From positions 1 to 14,695 of the forward strand of contig JAJZCS010000025.1 of NCBI GenBank assembly GCA_021829055.1: a stretch of DNA of 14,695 nucleotides. The letters run 5' to 3'. The DNA is from Pseudomonadota bacterium (lineage in GTDB: Bacteria > Pseudomonadota > Alphaproteobacteria > Acetobacterales > Acetobacteraceae). The notes under the pieces were generated by a model. That model was not told the origin of the DNA and did not search any database. It saw nothing but the letters and a program-made list of their open reading frames with translations. This document shows, piece by piece, positions 7,810-14,498 of this stretch (within the stretch, counting starts at the first letter, position 1; every line of letters begins with the position of its first letter). A program made the translations under genes and the position numbers.

Positions 7810-8327
7810 GCAATCCTTCCAGTCATCTCGGCCTTTGGCCATTCTGAGCCCACGAGAACTTGGTGCATACCAGATTCGCACGTATTTGAAATGGCCTCTC
7901 CCAGCCGTTTCGCGACGTCGGGCACGTTTACCCCGAATGTCGGACGCTATCGAGCGTTCGGACCGTATCCAAGGTAAATCACGCCGCGGTTCCCTAGGCC
8001 TGGTGCTTGACCTGATCTGGCCGGTGTGCTCGCGTTCTTCGAACGGTGCGCGCAACGAGCGGCTTCGCGCGAACCATCGTCCAGCACACCAGTGTTCTCG
8101 GCGGGGTATTATCGTACCAAAAGTCCAAGCAGCTTCATCATGGCCACATAAACTGTTCTGCTTTTGTGCTGATTCTGATTCGGCGTGGTTCAACATGACA
8201 GGTCTTAACGATCGTACGGCCCCGGGGAGGCGGCAATGATGGGTGACAGGCACGGCCAAGCTTGATAAATCCGCCGCCGCGCAGGACCGCATAATCCGAT
8301 TTGCCAGCTGACCGAAACGGACCGTTC
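7810..8327. other. 518-base non-coding region between divergent dnaN and the ABC transporter
   Basis: No protein gene is supported here. The open frames that cross it are extensions of dnaN or low-complexity Arg/Ser-rich shadows. It must carry the promoters for both dnaN-recF and the transporter. I see no close sigma70 match; GATAAT on the minus strand (8113-8108) is an isolated minus-10-like box. The middle contains nested inverted repeats, listed separately. No cluster of DnaA boxes is visible. Confidence 0.6.
8023..8090. repeat. nested inverted repeats, possible structured RNA or regulatory element
   Basis: GGTGTGCT (8023-8030) and AGCACACC (8083-8090) form a perfect 8-base outer stem. 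Inside are two further inverted repeats: CGTTC-TTC-GAACG (8033-8045) and GCGCG (8048-8052) with CGCGC (8066-8070). Together they would give a compact three-way junction of about 68 bases. It is symmetric enough to fold from either strand, so it could sit in the dnaN leader or upstream of the transporter. It does not match a riboswitch or small RNA family I can recall. No tRNA-like features. Confidence 0.4.
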
Positions 8328-10064
8328 ATGACCCGTATCGCCATACCCCCTCAGGCTCAAGGAAGACGCCTACCTAATGCATGGGATGTGGCGGCTCTGG
8401 CAATCGTGTTTGGAAGCTTGGTTGGTGTGGCTTCTGTTGTGCGTGGTACTCTTGCGCCACTTACCGCAGCTGAAGTAACCGCGATTCATCTCGATCCTGC
8501 ATATCTACCCGGCTATGCGCTACGCACCACCTTGAGAATGTTCGCGGCGCTTTTGGTGTCTCTCGTGTTCACTTTCACTGTTGCCCCCCTGGCTGCCAAA
8601 AGTCGGCGTGCGGCAGCCATTATCATACCGTTGTTGGACATCCTGCAATCTGTGCCGATTCTCGGTTTCTTGTCGTTTACAGTGCTTTTCTTCCTAAACC
8701 TATTTCCGGGGCAGGAGATGGGTGCGGAACTGGCCGTTATATTTGTTATTTTTACAAGCCAAGCATGGAACATGGCGTTCAGTTTTTATCAATCGCTGAC
8801 CACCGAACCCCTGGATTTGGATGAAGCCTGCCGTATTTTTGGGCTTTCGCCGTGGCAGCGTTTTTGGCGGCTCGATGTACCCTTTGCTGTTCCGGGCTTG
8901 GTCTGGAACACGATGCTGTCGATGTCAGGGGGGTGGTTTTTTGTGGTGGCGTCTGAGGCAGTCACCGTTGGCCATACGACCTTTACGCTTCCGGGGATCG
9001 GCTCGTATGTCGCCATCGCGCTGAGACGACGCGATCTGCTCGCCATCTCATATGCTGTGTTGGCGATGTTGGTCGTCATCTTGCTTTACGATCAGTTACT
9101 ATTTCGGCCGTTAGTCGCTTGGTCCAGCAAGTTCCGCGTTGAAACCATACAGGCCTCAGTTGAAGTCAAACCGTGGGTCCTGAAGCTATTCCGGCAAACA
9201 TTTATGCTTCGCAAATCAGTCGCTTGGTTGGGTGATCGCATTGCGCTCATTGGTCGTTTGCGGCTTGGTCGAGCAGAACGAACATTCAAGTCGATTGCCC
9301 GAGGTGGCGCCTTATCATGGGTAGAAGACGCACTTTTTTGCGTGGTCGTGGGGGCCGTGGCGGTGTATGCACTTGATCGGATCTTCGTGTTCTGTGCGGC
9401 GCATCTGCATTGGTCGGATCTGCTCACCTGTTTGGTTCTCGCGATTTTTACGCTCTCCCGAGTGATTGCCGCGTTGGCGATTTCCTGCGCGATTTGGGTG
9501 CCAGTCGGCGTTTGGGTGGGCCTACGGCCACAAGCGACTAATTTGGTGCAGCCGCTCGCCCAATTCCTTGCCGCTTTCCCGGCAAATTTGCTGTTTCCTC
9601 TCGTGGTGGCGGGGATTGTTGCGTTTAACCTGGCTCCAAATATATGGTTGACGCCGCTTATGGTGCTTGGTACCCAATGGTACATCCTGTTCAACGTCGT
9701 TGCGGGCACGGCGGCACTTCCTGGTGACTTGAAGGAAGTGGCAGTCAATTTCGGACTTGGCGGAGTGTTATGGTGGCGCCGCCTCATCATTCCCGGGATC
9801 TTACCCTACTTCGTTACCGGCGCGCTTACTGCGACGGGCGCTGCATGGAACGCCTCGATTGTAGCGGAAGTGGCAAGCTGGGGGAAAACGACCTTGGTGG
9901 CGCAGGGGCTTGGCGCATATATTGCCAACGCCACGAGCCGGGGAAGCGCCAGCAATATTGTTCTGGGTGTCGCCGTAATGTCGGTCTTCGTCCTCAGTTT
10001 CAATCGGCTAGTTTGGCGCCCTCTCTACGCCTATGCAAGCCGCCGGACAAATCTCGGACAATAA
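8328..10064 (+). CDS. ABC transporter permease, duplicated/fused (NitT/TauT-type anion family)
   Basis: A 578-residue inner-membrane protein made of two tandem permease domains, each with about six hydrophobic segments. Each half carries the EAA loop that docks the ATPase: EACRIFGLSPWQRFW at about residues 166-180 and EVAVNFGLGGVLWWRR at about 470-485, roughly 304 residues apart. The linker (about 260-330) is charged. This is the layout of the duplicated permease of anion-type ABC systems related to nitrate, sulfonate or taurine uptake. The substrate cannot be told from sequence. I chose the ATG at 8328. A TTG 27 bases upstream is in frame but lacks a ribosome-binding site, and the chosen start has only a weak one. 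Nine bases separate it from the ATPase gene. No substrate-binding protein gene is adjacent. Confidence 0.88.
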   Translation: MTRIAIPPQAQGRRLPNAWDVAALAIVFGSLVGVASVVRGTLAPLTAAEVTAIHLDPAYLPGYALRTTLRMFAALLVSLVFTFTVAPLAAKSRRAAAIIIPLLDILQSVPILGFLSFTVLFFLNLFPGQEMGAELAVIFVIFTSQAWNMAFSFYQSLTTEPLDLDEACRIFGLSPWQRFWRLDVPFAVPGLVWNTMLSMSGGWFFVVASEAVTVGHTTFTLPGIGSYVAIALRRRDLLAISYAVLAMLVVILLYDQLLFRPLVAWSSKFRVETIQASVEVKPWVLKLFRQTFMLRKSVAWLGDRIALIGRLRLGRAERTFKSIARGGALSWVEDALFCVVVGAVAVYALDRIFVFCAAHLHWSDLLTCLVLAIFTLSRVIAALAISCAIWVPVGVWVGLRPQATNLVQPLAQFLAAFPANLLFPLVVAGIVAFNLAPNIWLTPLMVLGTQWYILFNVVAGTAALPGDLKEVAVNFGLGGVLWWRRLIIPGILPYFVTGALTATGAAWNASIVAEVASWGKTTLVAQGLGAYIANATSRGSASNIVLGVAVMSVFVLSFNRLVWRPLYAYASRRTNLGQ

Positions 10065-10073
10065 GGAACCGCG

Positions 10074-11390
10074 ATGGATCGGTCTGCCAATACGCGCACC
10101 CTGGTCGAAGTACGCCACTGTCGGCAAGCATATCCAAAAGAGGCCAATAACGAACTGATTGTCCTTGACGACGTTAACGTTCGCCTCAGCGAAGGAGAGG
10201 TGGTGGGGTTACTTGGGCGGTCCGGTTCCGGAAAATCAACGCTGTTGCGTATTATTGCGGGATTGTTGCGGCCGACAAATGGCGAAGTGACGTGGCAGGG
10301 TGAACTGGTGCGTGGTCCCGTGCGCGGGGTAGCAATGGTGTTTCAGAGCTTCGCACTCTTCCCGTGGCTGACAGTGCAGGAGAATGTCGAACTCGGTCTG
10401 GAAGCCCAAGGGGTCGCGCGGCGCGAACGAAAAAGTCGTGCAGAGGCGGCTATCGATCTGATCGGACTGGGCGGCTATGAGGGCGCTTACCCAAAGGAGT
10501 TGTCGGGAGGGATGCGTCAGCGCGTCGGATTAGCTCGTGCGCTGGTTACCCACCCAGATCTGTTGTTGATGGATGAGCCGTTTTCCGCGCTGGACGTATT
10601 GACCGCGGAGACGCTTCGTACGGATCTGATCGATTTGTGGTCCGACGGAAAATTGCCGGTGAAGTCGATGCTCATGGTTACCCATAACATCGAGGAGGCG
10701 GTATTGATGTGCGACCGTATTCTGGTGTTTTCTTCTGATCCAGGTCGGGTTGCCCATGAGATCGCAATTCACTTCGCGCATCCGCGCAACCGTCTGGATC
10801 CGGCGTTCCGGCAAGTTGTTGATGATATCTATGCAGTAATGACAAGGCGCAAGAGCCCAGCCGATCTGCGGGCAACTGCGGTGCCGACTACAGGATTTGC
10901 TACGCCGCTTCATCCGATTGGGACAAATCTAATGTCAGGCCTGATGGAAACGCTTGCAGGCCCACCGTATGATGGCCGTGCTGATTTGCCGGCATTAGCT
11001 GCCGTGTTACAGTACGAGGCGGATGAACTCCTGCCACTTGGTGAAACCTTGCAACTGCTGCGTTTTGCCGAGCTTGAAGAGGGAGACATTCGCCTTACCG
11101 AACAAGGGCGCAGCTTTGTTCATGCCGGCATTGATCGACGCAAGAAGACCTTTGCGGAGGCGGCCCTTGCGCACGTCAAGCTGGTCGCGGCGATCAGGCA
11201 AGTGCTTGACGAGCGATGGAATCATCGAGCGTCGGCTGTGCGTTTCCGCGATGAGCTTGAGGACCATATGTCGCCGGAGCGCGCCGAGGAGACCTTGCGA
11301 ACCGCAATTTCTTGGGGGCGTTACGCCGAAATCTATTCGTATGACGAGGAAACTCAGCAGTTTAGCCTCAACGACGTTGAGAGGACGTGA
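10074..11390 (+). CDS. ABC transporter ATP-binding protein with C-terminal AAA-associated domain
   Basis: The ATPase partner of the fused permease, 438 residues. Walker A is GRSGSGKST (48-56), the Q-loop is Q91, the signature is LSGGM (143-147), Walker B is LLLMDEP (D167, E168), the D-loop is SALD and the switch histidine is H204. This half resembles the NitT/TauT ATPases. Residues from about 285 to the end form an extra domain of the kind annotated as AAA-associated C-terminal (winged-helix-like, ending near AISWGRYAEIYSYDEE), found in a subset of these ATPases and thought to be regulatory. An AAGGA ribosome-binding site lies just before the ATG at 10074. Cytoplasmic face of the inner membrane. 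Confidence 0.9.
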   Translation: MDRSANTRTLVEVRHCRQAYPKEANNELIVLDDVNVRLSEGEVVGLLGRSGSGKSTLLRIIAGLLRPTNGEVTWQGELVRGPVRGVAMVFQSFALFPWLTVQENVELGLEAQGVARRERKSRAEAAIDLIGLGGYEGAYPKELSGGMRQRVGLARALVTHPDLLLMDEPFSALDVLTAETLRTDLIDLWSDGKLPVKSMLMVTHNIEEAVLMCDRILVFSSDPGRVAHEIAIHFAHPRNRLDPAFRQVVDDIYAVMTRRKSPADLRATAVPTTGFATPLHPIGTNLMSGLMETLAGPPYDGRADLPALAAVLQYEADELLPLGETLQLLRFAELEEGDIRLTEQGRSFVHAGIDRRKKTFAEAALAHVKLVAAIRQVLDERWNHRASAVRFRDELEDHMSPERAEETLRTAISWGRYAEIYSYDEETQQFSLNDVERT

Positions 11391-11640
11391 GGTGGAACGT
11401 TTCCTTGCTATCGCGGCGTCTTTGTGCCTGGTGTGAAAGCAGCACAACAGCATCAGAAATTTCCCCTCGCCGGAAAGGTTATGAGCACGCTTCAATGGCT
11501 TGATTCCAATACAGAAACATGGACCAACTTTTGTTGGAAGTTGCGCCATTCCGGGACACAAGACCAAGAATTTTGTGGGTACGAACAGTCGCGCCCGTAG
11601 TGCAACCGGAACGGTTGGAGATCTGCGGACCTGCTTCAGG
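11391..11640. other. intergenic stretch with no supported gene, possible left end of the tnpB element
   Basis: Nothing coding can be supported. A GTG at 11392 opens only 14 codons. A perfect hairpin CCAAC-TTTT-GTTGG lies at 11524-11537. IS200/IS605 elements carry small hairpins at their ends, so this could mark the left end of the decayed element that follows, but this is a guess. Confidence 0.3.
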
Positions 11641-12480
11641 TTTTGGCTCGTGGTGGATTTCCGTGACGCGGTGAGTCGTGATTCGCTGTTTCCCGTTGAT
11701 TGGATTGATGGGAAGCGTTGAGGGCTGTCCGCCCTGTTCGCCGGAGACGACGGTTCCCTTCTTGGGAAGGGGTGGCTGAAGGCGCTTCGCGCTTATGACC
11801 AGCGCATCACGAGCATCGCTCGCGGCCAGCAGTGTCGTGGTCGCGAGCCGCGTGACAGCGCCCGCTACCGCAAGGCCGTTGCTTCCCTTCGAGGCTGGAT
11901 CAGGACGGAGGTTGGGCGCGTCCTGGACGCCCTCGTCGCCGCCAAGCGGCCCGCTGCCCTTGTTCTCGAGCGGCTCAATTTCCAGCGCCCGGCGCTGTCT
12001 AGTCGCCTGAACCGCATCATCCAGAACTGCGGTCGCGCTGTGATCCTGGGCAAGCTGGCCGACTTCCAGGATCGCTTCGGGATCACAACAGAAGAGGTGA
12101 ACCCGGCGTACACGTCGCAGACATGCTTATGCTGCGGATACGTGGACAAGCGAAATCGCCCATCACAGAGTACCGTCCGGTGTCTATGGTGCGGCCAACA
12201 GATGAACGCCGATGTCAACGCGGCACGGAACATCGGACAGCGCCGTGCGCTGTCTATCGGTTCCGTGTTCCAGCCGAAGGCGTCAGTCCTCGCCGAATTG
12301 GTGCGCCAGTTCCGCGAGCGAAGGGTGCTCAGCAGCCGATCCGGTGGGAGGGGTTCCACCGCCGACCCGCGATTGCACAACGCCTATTTCGATGGGGTGA
12401 CATGTAACGCGGCCCGGATGTCAGGTCAGACCAAAGCACCAGATTATGGTGCTCGCTACGCCAACTTGATAGTGCCCTAA
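11641..12480 (+). pseudogene. tnpB: degenerate IS200/IS605-type transposon-associated nuclease TnpB
   Basis: One frame encodes recognisable TnpB sequence from about 11640. It is interrupted by TGA at 11719-11721, probably from a Trp TGG (KR-stop-GLSAL), then runs open to the TAA at 12478-12480. Visible elements are LVLERLNF (RuvC-II Glu), a long helix with RLNRIIQNCGRA, the zinc ribbon (TSQTCLCCGY, then CLWCGQQ) and NADVNAARNI with the RuvC-III Asp. The first RuvC Asp may lie in PVDWID just before the stop. The N-terminal domain is missing and there is no TnpA partner. The last 30 or so codons look like run-on beyond the native end. The segment is clearly richer in GC than its neighbours, suggesting transfer. 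Likely inactive. Confidence 0.82.
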
Positions 12481-12549
12481 GGCATAAAAGAATAAAGCGG
12501 TTGGGAGTGACGAACCTAGCTTGGTTGACACGCTCAGTCAGACCAAAGC
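12425..12549. repeat. 13-base direct repeat shared by tnpB 3' end and folK 3' end
   Basis: GTCAGACCAAAGC occurs at 12425-12437 and again at 12537-12549, 112 bases apart, in the same orientation. The second copy covers the last codons of folK, ending next to its stop. The first abuts the hairpin at the tnpB right end. This is longer than expected by chance at this spacing and may record a duplication at the insertion junction. Confidence 0.6.
12435..12453 (+). repeat. hairpin at the presumed right end of the tnpB element
   Basis: AGCACCA-GATTA-TGGTGCT is a perfect 7-base stem with a 5-base loop inside the run-on tail of the tnpB frame. IS200/IS605 right ends contain such hairpins and TnpB guide RNAs (omega RNAs) are transcribed from this area. 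It could equally be a terminator stem, although no T-run follows. Confidence 0.45.
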
Positions 12550-13058
12550 GCGATTCTCTGGCTGTCGGCGGCTGCGACGGAATTACGAAGAGAGGCCGCA
12601 GATTGACCCAGTATCGGGTGAATCCAGTCCGCTGCAACGTCGCAGAGCGGCTCGAGTACAAACCTCCGCTCATGCATTCGTGGGTGTGGCATGATAGGAG
12701 CTGTGGCATTGCGCACCAAAGGGCCAATCGCGATGAGGTCGAGATCAATGGTACGCGCAGCATTTGGCGTGGAACGAGTGCGGCCAAAGCGGCGCTCAAC
12801 GTCATGCAGTTCCGTAAGCAAACGTTCTGGATCGATGCCGGTCTCGAATCGCGCGACGCCGTTGCAAAAGTCCGGCTGACCTGGGCGGCGCGGGATCGGT
12901 TCGGTGCGATACCAACGGGATACCGATACGAATCTAAGGCCTTGGACGCCCCGGAGGGCAACGAGCGCAGCTTGGCAGGTCATAAGCGGACAGCTACCGT
13001 CGGGAGCGGGAAGATTAGCGCCGAATGCGATAAGGGTTGGATCCATCCGTGTTGTCAT
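12534..13058 (-). CDS. folK: 2-amino-4-hydroxy-6-hydroxymethyldihydropteridine diphosphokinase (HPPK)
   Basis: Transfers pyrophosphate from ATP to 6-hydroxymethyl-dihydropterin in folate synthesis. The length of 174 residues is normal. The N-terminal IAFGANLP, the SRWYRTEP strand and GQPDFCNGVARFET are family features. RTIDLDLIAIG (R102, D105, D107) holds the two magnesium-binding aspartates, and PHPRMHERRFVLEPL (124-138) is the signature near the C-terminus. The start taken is ATG 13056-13058; a second ATG four codons later also fits. Both have weak ribosome-binding sites. The last codons contain one copy of the 13-base repeat, and the tnpB remnant lies just downstream. In other alphaproteobacteria rpoZ commonly follows folK; it is absent here. 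Confidence 0.94.
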   Translation of the reverse strand: MTTRMDPTLIAFGANLPAPDGSCPLMTCQAALVALRGVQGLRFVSVSRWYRTEPIPRRPGQPDFCNGVARFETGIDPERLLTELHDVERRFGRTRSTPNAARTIDLDLIAIGPLVRNATAPIMPHPRMHERRFVLEPLCDVAADWIHPILGQSAASLRNSVAAADSQRIALWSD

Positions 13059-13093
13059 CTAGCCTATTCAGAACGCGTAGTTTAGCTTATTCT

Positions 13094-13121
13094 TTGCCTC
13101 TGGCACGGGGAAAATTATACC
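13094..13121 (+). promoter_or_regulatory. possible overlapping divergent promoters for folK and the NYN gene
   Basis: On the plus strand TTGCCT (13094-13099) and TATACC (13116-13121) are spaced by 16 bases, about 60 bases before the NYN gene. On the minus strand a perfect TATAAT (13119-13114) lies about 55 bases before folK, but without a good minus-35 box. The two minus-10 boxes overlap, so the promoters may compete for polymerase. Confidence 0.4.
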
Positions 13122-13179
13122 GCGCGTGAAAGAACGCCCATATCATCGGCTCGCCTTTTTATAGAAGGAAAAAATTGCA

Positions 13180-13752
13180 ATGCGGCTGTTGCCACAGGAT
13201 AAGACCGCTTTGTTTATCGACGGCGCGAACCTCTATGCGGCGTCGCGGGCAATCGGTTTTGATGTCGATTACCGAAGGCTACTGGAGTTCTTTCGGCGCG
13301 TAAATTTAATCCGAGCATATTATTATTCGGCACTGCTTGATACTGAGGAATATTCGCCACTCAAGCCGCTGACCGACTGGCTAGCATACAATGGCTATAC
13401 CTTAGTTACTAAGCCGGCCAAGGAGTTCACGGACGCCAGTGGACGGCGACGGGTCAAGGGAAACATGGACATCGAACTCGCAATCGACATGCTTGAACTG
13501 GCAGACCATCTCGACCATGTCGTGCTTTTTTCAGGCGACTCGGATTTTCGTCGGTTAGTCGAAGCTGTGCAGCGTCGCGGCGTGCGCGTGACGGTGGTTT
13601 CATCGGTAAAAACGTCTCCTCCTATGATCGCGGATGAGTTGCGACGGCAAGCGGACCAGTTTGTTGAGCTGGCCGATATCGCAGGAGAGTTTACCAGGAG
13701 GCCGACTGACCCGCGGGTACGGCCGGGGCACGATGAGGACGAGGGGGAGTGA
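13180..13752 (+). CDS. NYN domain (LabA/DUF88-like) protein, putative nuclease
   Basis: A 190-residue protein of the NYN family, which shares the PIN/FEN-like nuclease fold. LFIDGANLYAA (D14) is the first acidic strand. KGNMDIELAIDML (D97, D103) and LFSGDSDFRRLVEAVQRRG (D120, D122) supply the other acids expected to bind metal. The tail after about residue 170 is polar and acidic and probably disordered. LabA-type relatives are common in proteobacteria; most have no proven substrate, though RNA cleavage is the usual proposal. A good ribosome-binding site (AGAAGGA, 13163-13169) precedes the ATG. Its stop overlaps the GTG of the downstream uracil-DNA glycosylase (GTGA). It is divergent from folK. 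Confidence 0.88.
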   Translation: MRLLPQDKTALFIDGANLYAASRAIGFDVDYRRLLEFFRRVNLIRAYYYSALLDTEEYSPLKPLTDWLAYNGYTLVTKPAKEFTDASGRRRVKGNMDIELAIDMLELADHLDHVVLFSGDSDFRRLVEAVQRRGVRVTVVSSVKTSPPMIADELRRQADQFVELADIAGEFTRRPTDPRVRPGHDEDEGE

Positions 13753-14378
13753 TTTGTACACCTGGCCCTGATTGTGGCCTGTGCCCAAGGCTGGTAGGAT
13801 TTCGAGAGCAAAATCGCCGCAAATTTCCTGATTGGCATAATGCGCCCGTGCCTAGCTTTGGCCCGGCGACAGCAAGATTGCTGGTCGTGGGGCTTGCTCC
13901 CGGGCTACGTGGCGCGAACAAAACGGGACGACCGTTTACCGGGGATTTCGCAGGCGTGCTTCTTTATCGCACGTTGTTAAAGTTCGGTTTTGCGCAGGGC
14001 TGCTATGGTGCGCGGCCCGACGACGGATTGGCACTCCTGAATTGCAGGATTGTGAACGCCGTCCGCTGTGTGCCTCCTGAGAACAAGCCGCTTCCCGCCG
14101 AGATCCGAATGTGTAATGGTTTTCTTCGGGCCGAGATTGCGAATGTGAAGCCGCGTGCAATTCTGGCCCTTGGTTCCATTGCTCATCAGGCTGTCCTGCA
14201 TGCGTTTCAGCTACCGCGGAGCTTTACGGCGTTTCGCCATGGGCAAGAGCAGATATTGCCCTCAGGGGCTTCTTTGGTCGATAGTTTTCATGTTTCTCGG
14301 CTAAATACCAATACCGGGCGCCTTACTCAGGACATGTTCGAGCACATTGTGCAGCGTCTTGTTGAAATGACCACCTGA
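13749..14378 (+). CDS. uracil-DNA glycosylase, family 5 (UDGb), iron-sulfur
   Basis: Removes uracil (and in this family other deaminated bases) from DNA to begin base-excision repair. The 209 residues show C9xxC12 in the N-terminal DCGLCPRLVGFRE and C107...C122 within RCVPPENKPLPAEIRMC. These four cysteines match the 4Fe-4S ligands of family 4/5 enzymes. Motif A is GLAPGLRGANKTGRPFTGD (about 48-66), which lacks the usual catalytic Asp/Asn of other families, as is typical of family 5. The second motif is HVSRLNTNTGRLT (H181). The start is GTG at 13749, overlapping the NYN stop by four bases, so expression is coupled. Family 4 is the main alternative, but motif A favours family 5. Confidence 0.9.
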   Translation: MICTPGPDCGLCPRLVGFREQNRRKFPDWHNAPVPSFGPATARLLVVGLAPGLRGANKTGRPFTGDFAGVLLYRTLLKFGFAQGCYGARPDDGLALLNCRIVNAVRCVPPENKPLPAEIRMCNGFLRAEIANVKPRAILALGSIAHQAVLHAFQLPRSFTAFRHGQEQILPSGASLVDSFHVSRLNTNTGRLTQDMFEHIVQRLVEMTT

Positions 14379-14392
14379 CCATCTTGATGTGT

Positions 14393-14433
14393 ACGTTTCA
14401 GTGCCTGGTGCCATGATGGTTGCGCCGAAACGT
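14393..14433. repeat. inverted repeat downstream of the uracil-DNA glycosylase gene
   Basis: ACGTTTC (14393-14399) and GAAACGT (14427-14433) are perfect 7-base complements with a 27-base loop. It lies in the 120-base gap between the glycosylase stop and the transposase stop. No T-run follows, so a terminator is only a possibility. It could also belong to the insertion-sequence end. Confidence 0.3.
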
Positions 14434-14498
14434 GATGCGGGACACTTGGGACCACGGATTTTCTAGCCAACCTTTTGCAGGAAATATCGGCATACGCC

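Noticed and set aside
7810..8292. A 160-codon upstream extension of the dnaN frame (minus strand).
   Set aside because: It is Arg/Ser-rich with no family resemblance, the ATG at 7809 has a strong ribosome-binding site, and DnaN homology begins exactly there.
8301..8327. A TTG start for the permease nine codons upstream of the chosen ATG.
   Set aside because: There is no ribosome-binding site at a useful distance, and the extra residues add nothing typical of the family.
11392..11436. A 14-codon GTG frame right after the ABC ATPase gene, possibly a truncated third operon gene.
   Set aside because: It is too short to recognise, and it lies in the same frame as a shadow frame through the ATPase gene.
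12501..13085. A 194-residue plus-strand frame opposite folK.
   Set aside because: It is the complement of folK, which has clear HPPK motifs. The plus-strand product resembles nothing.
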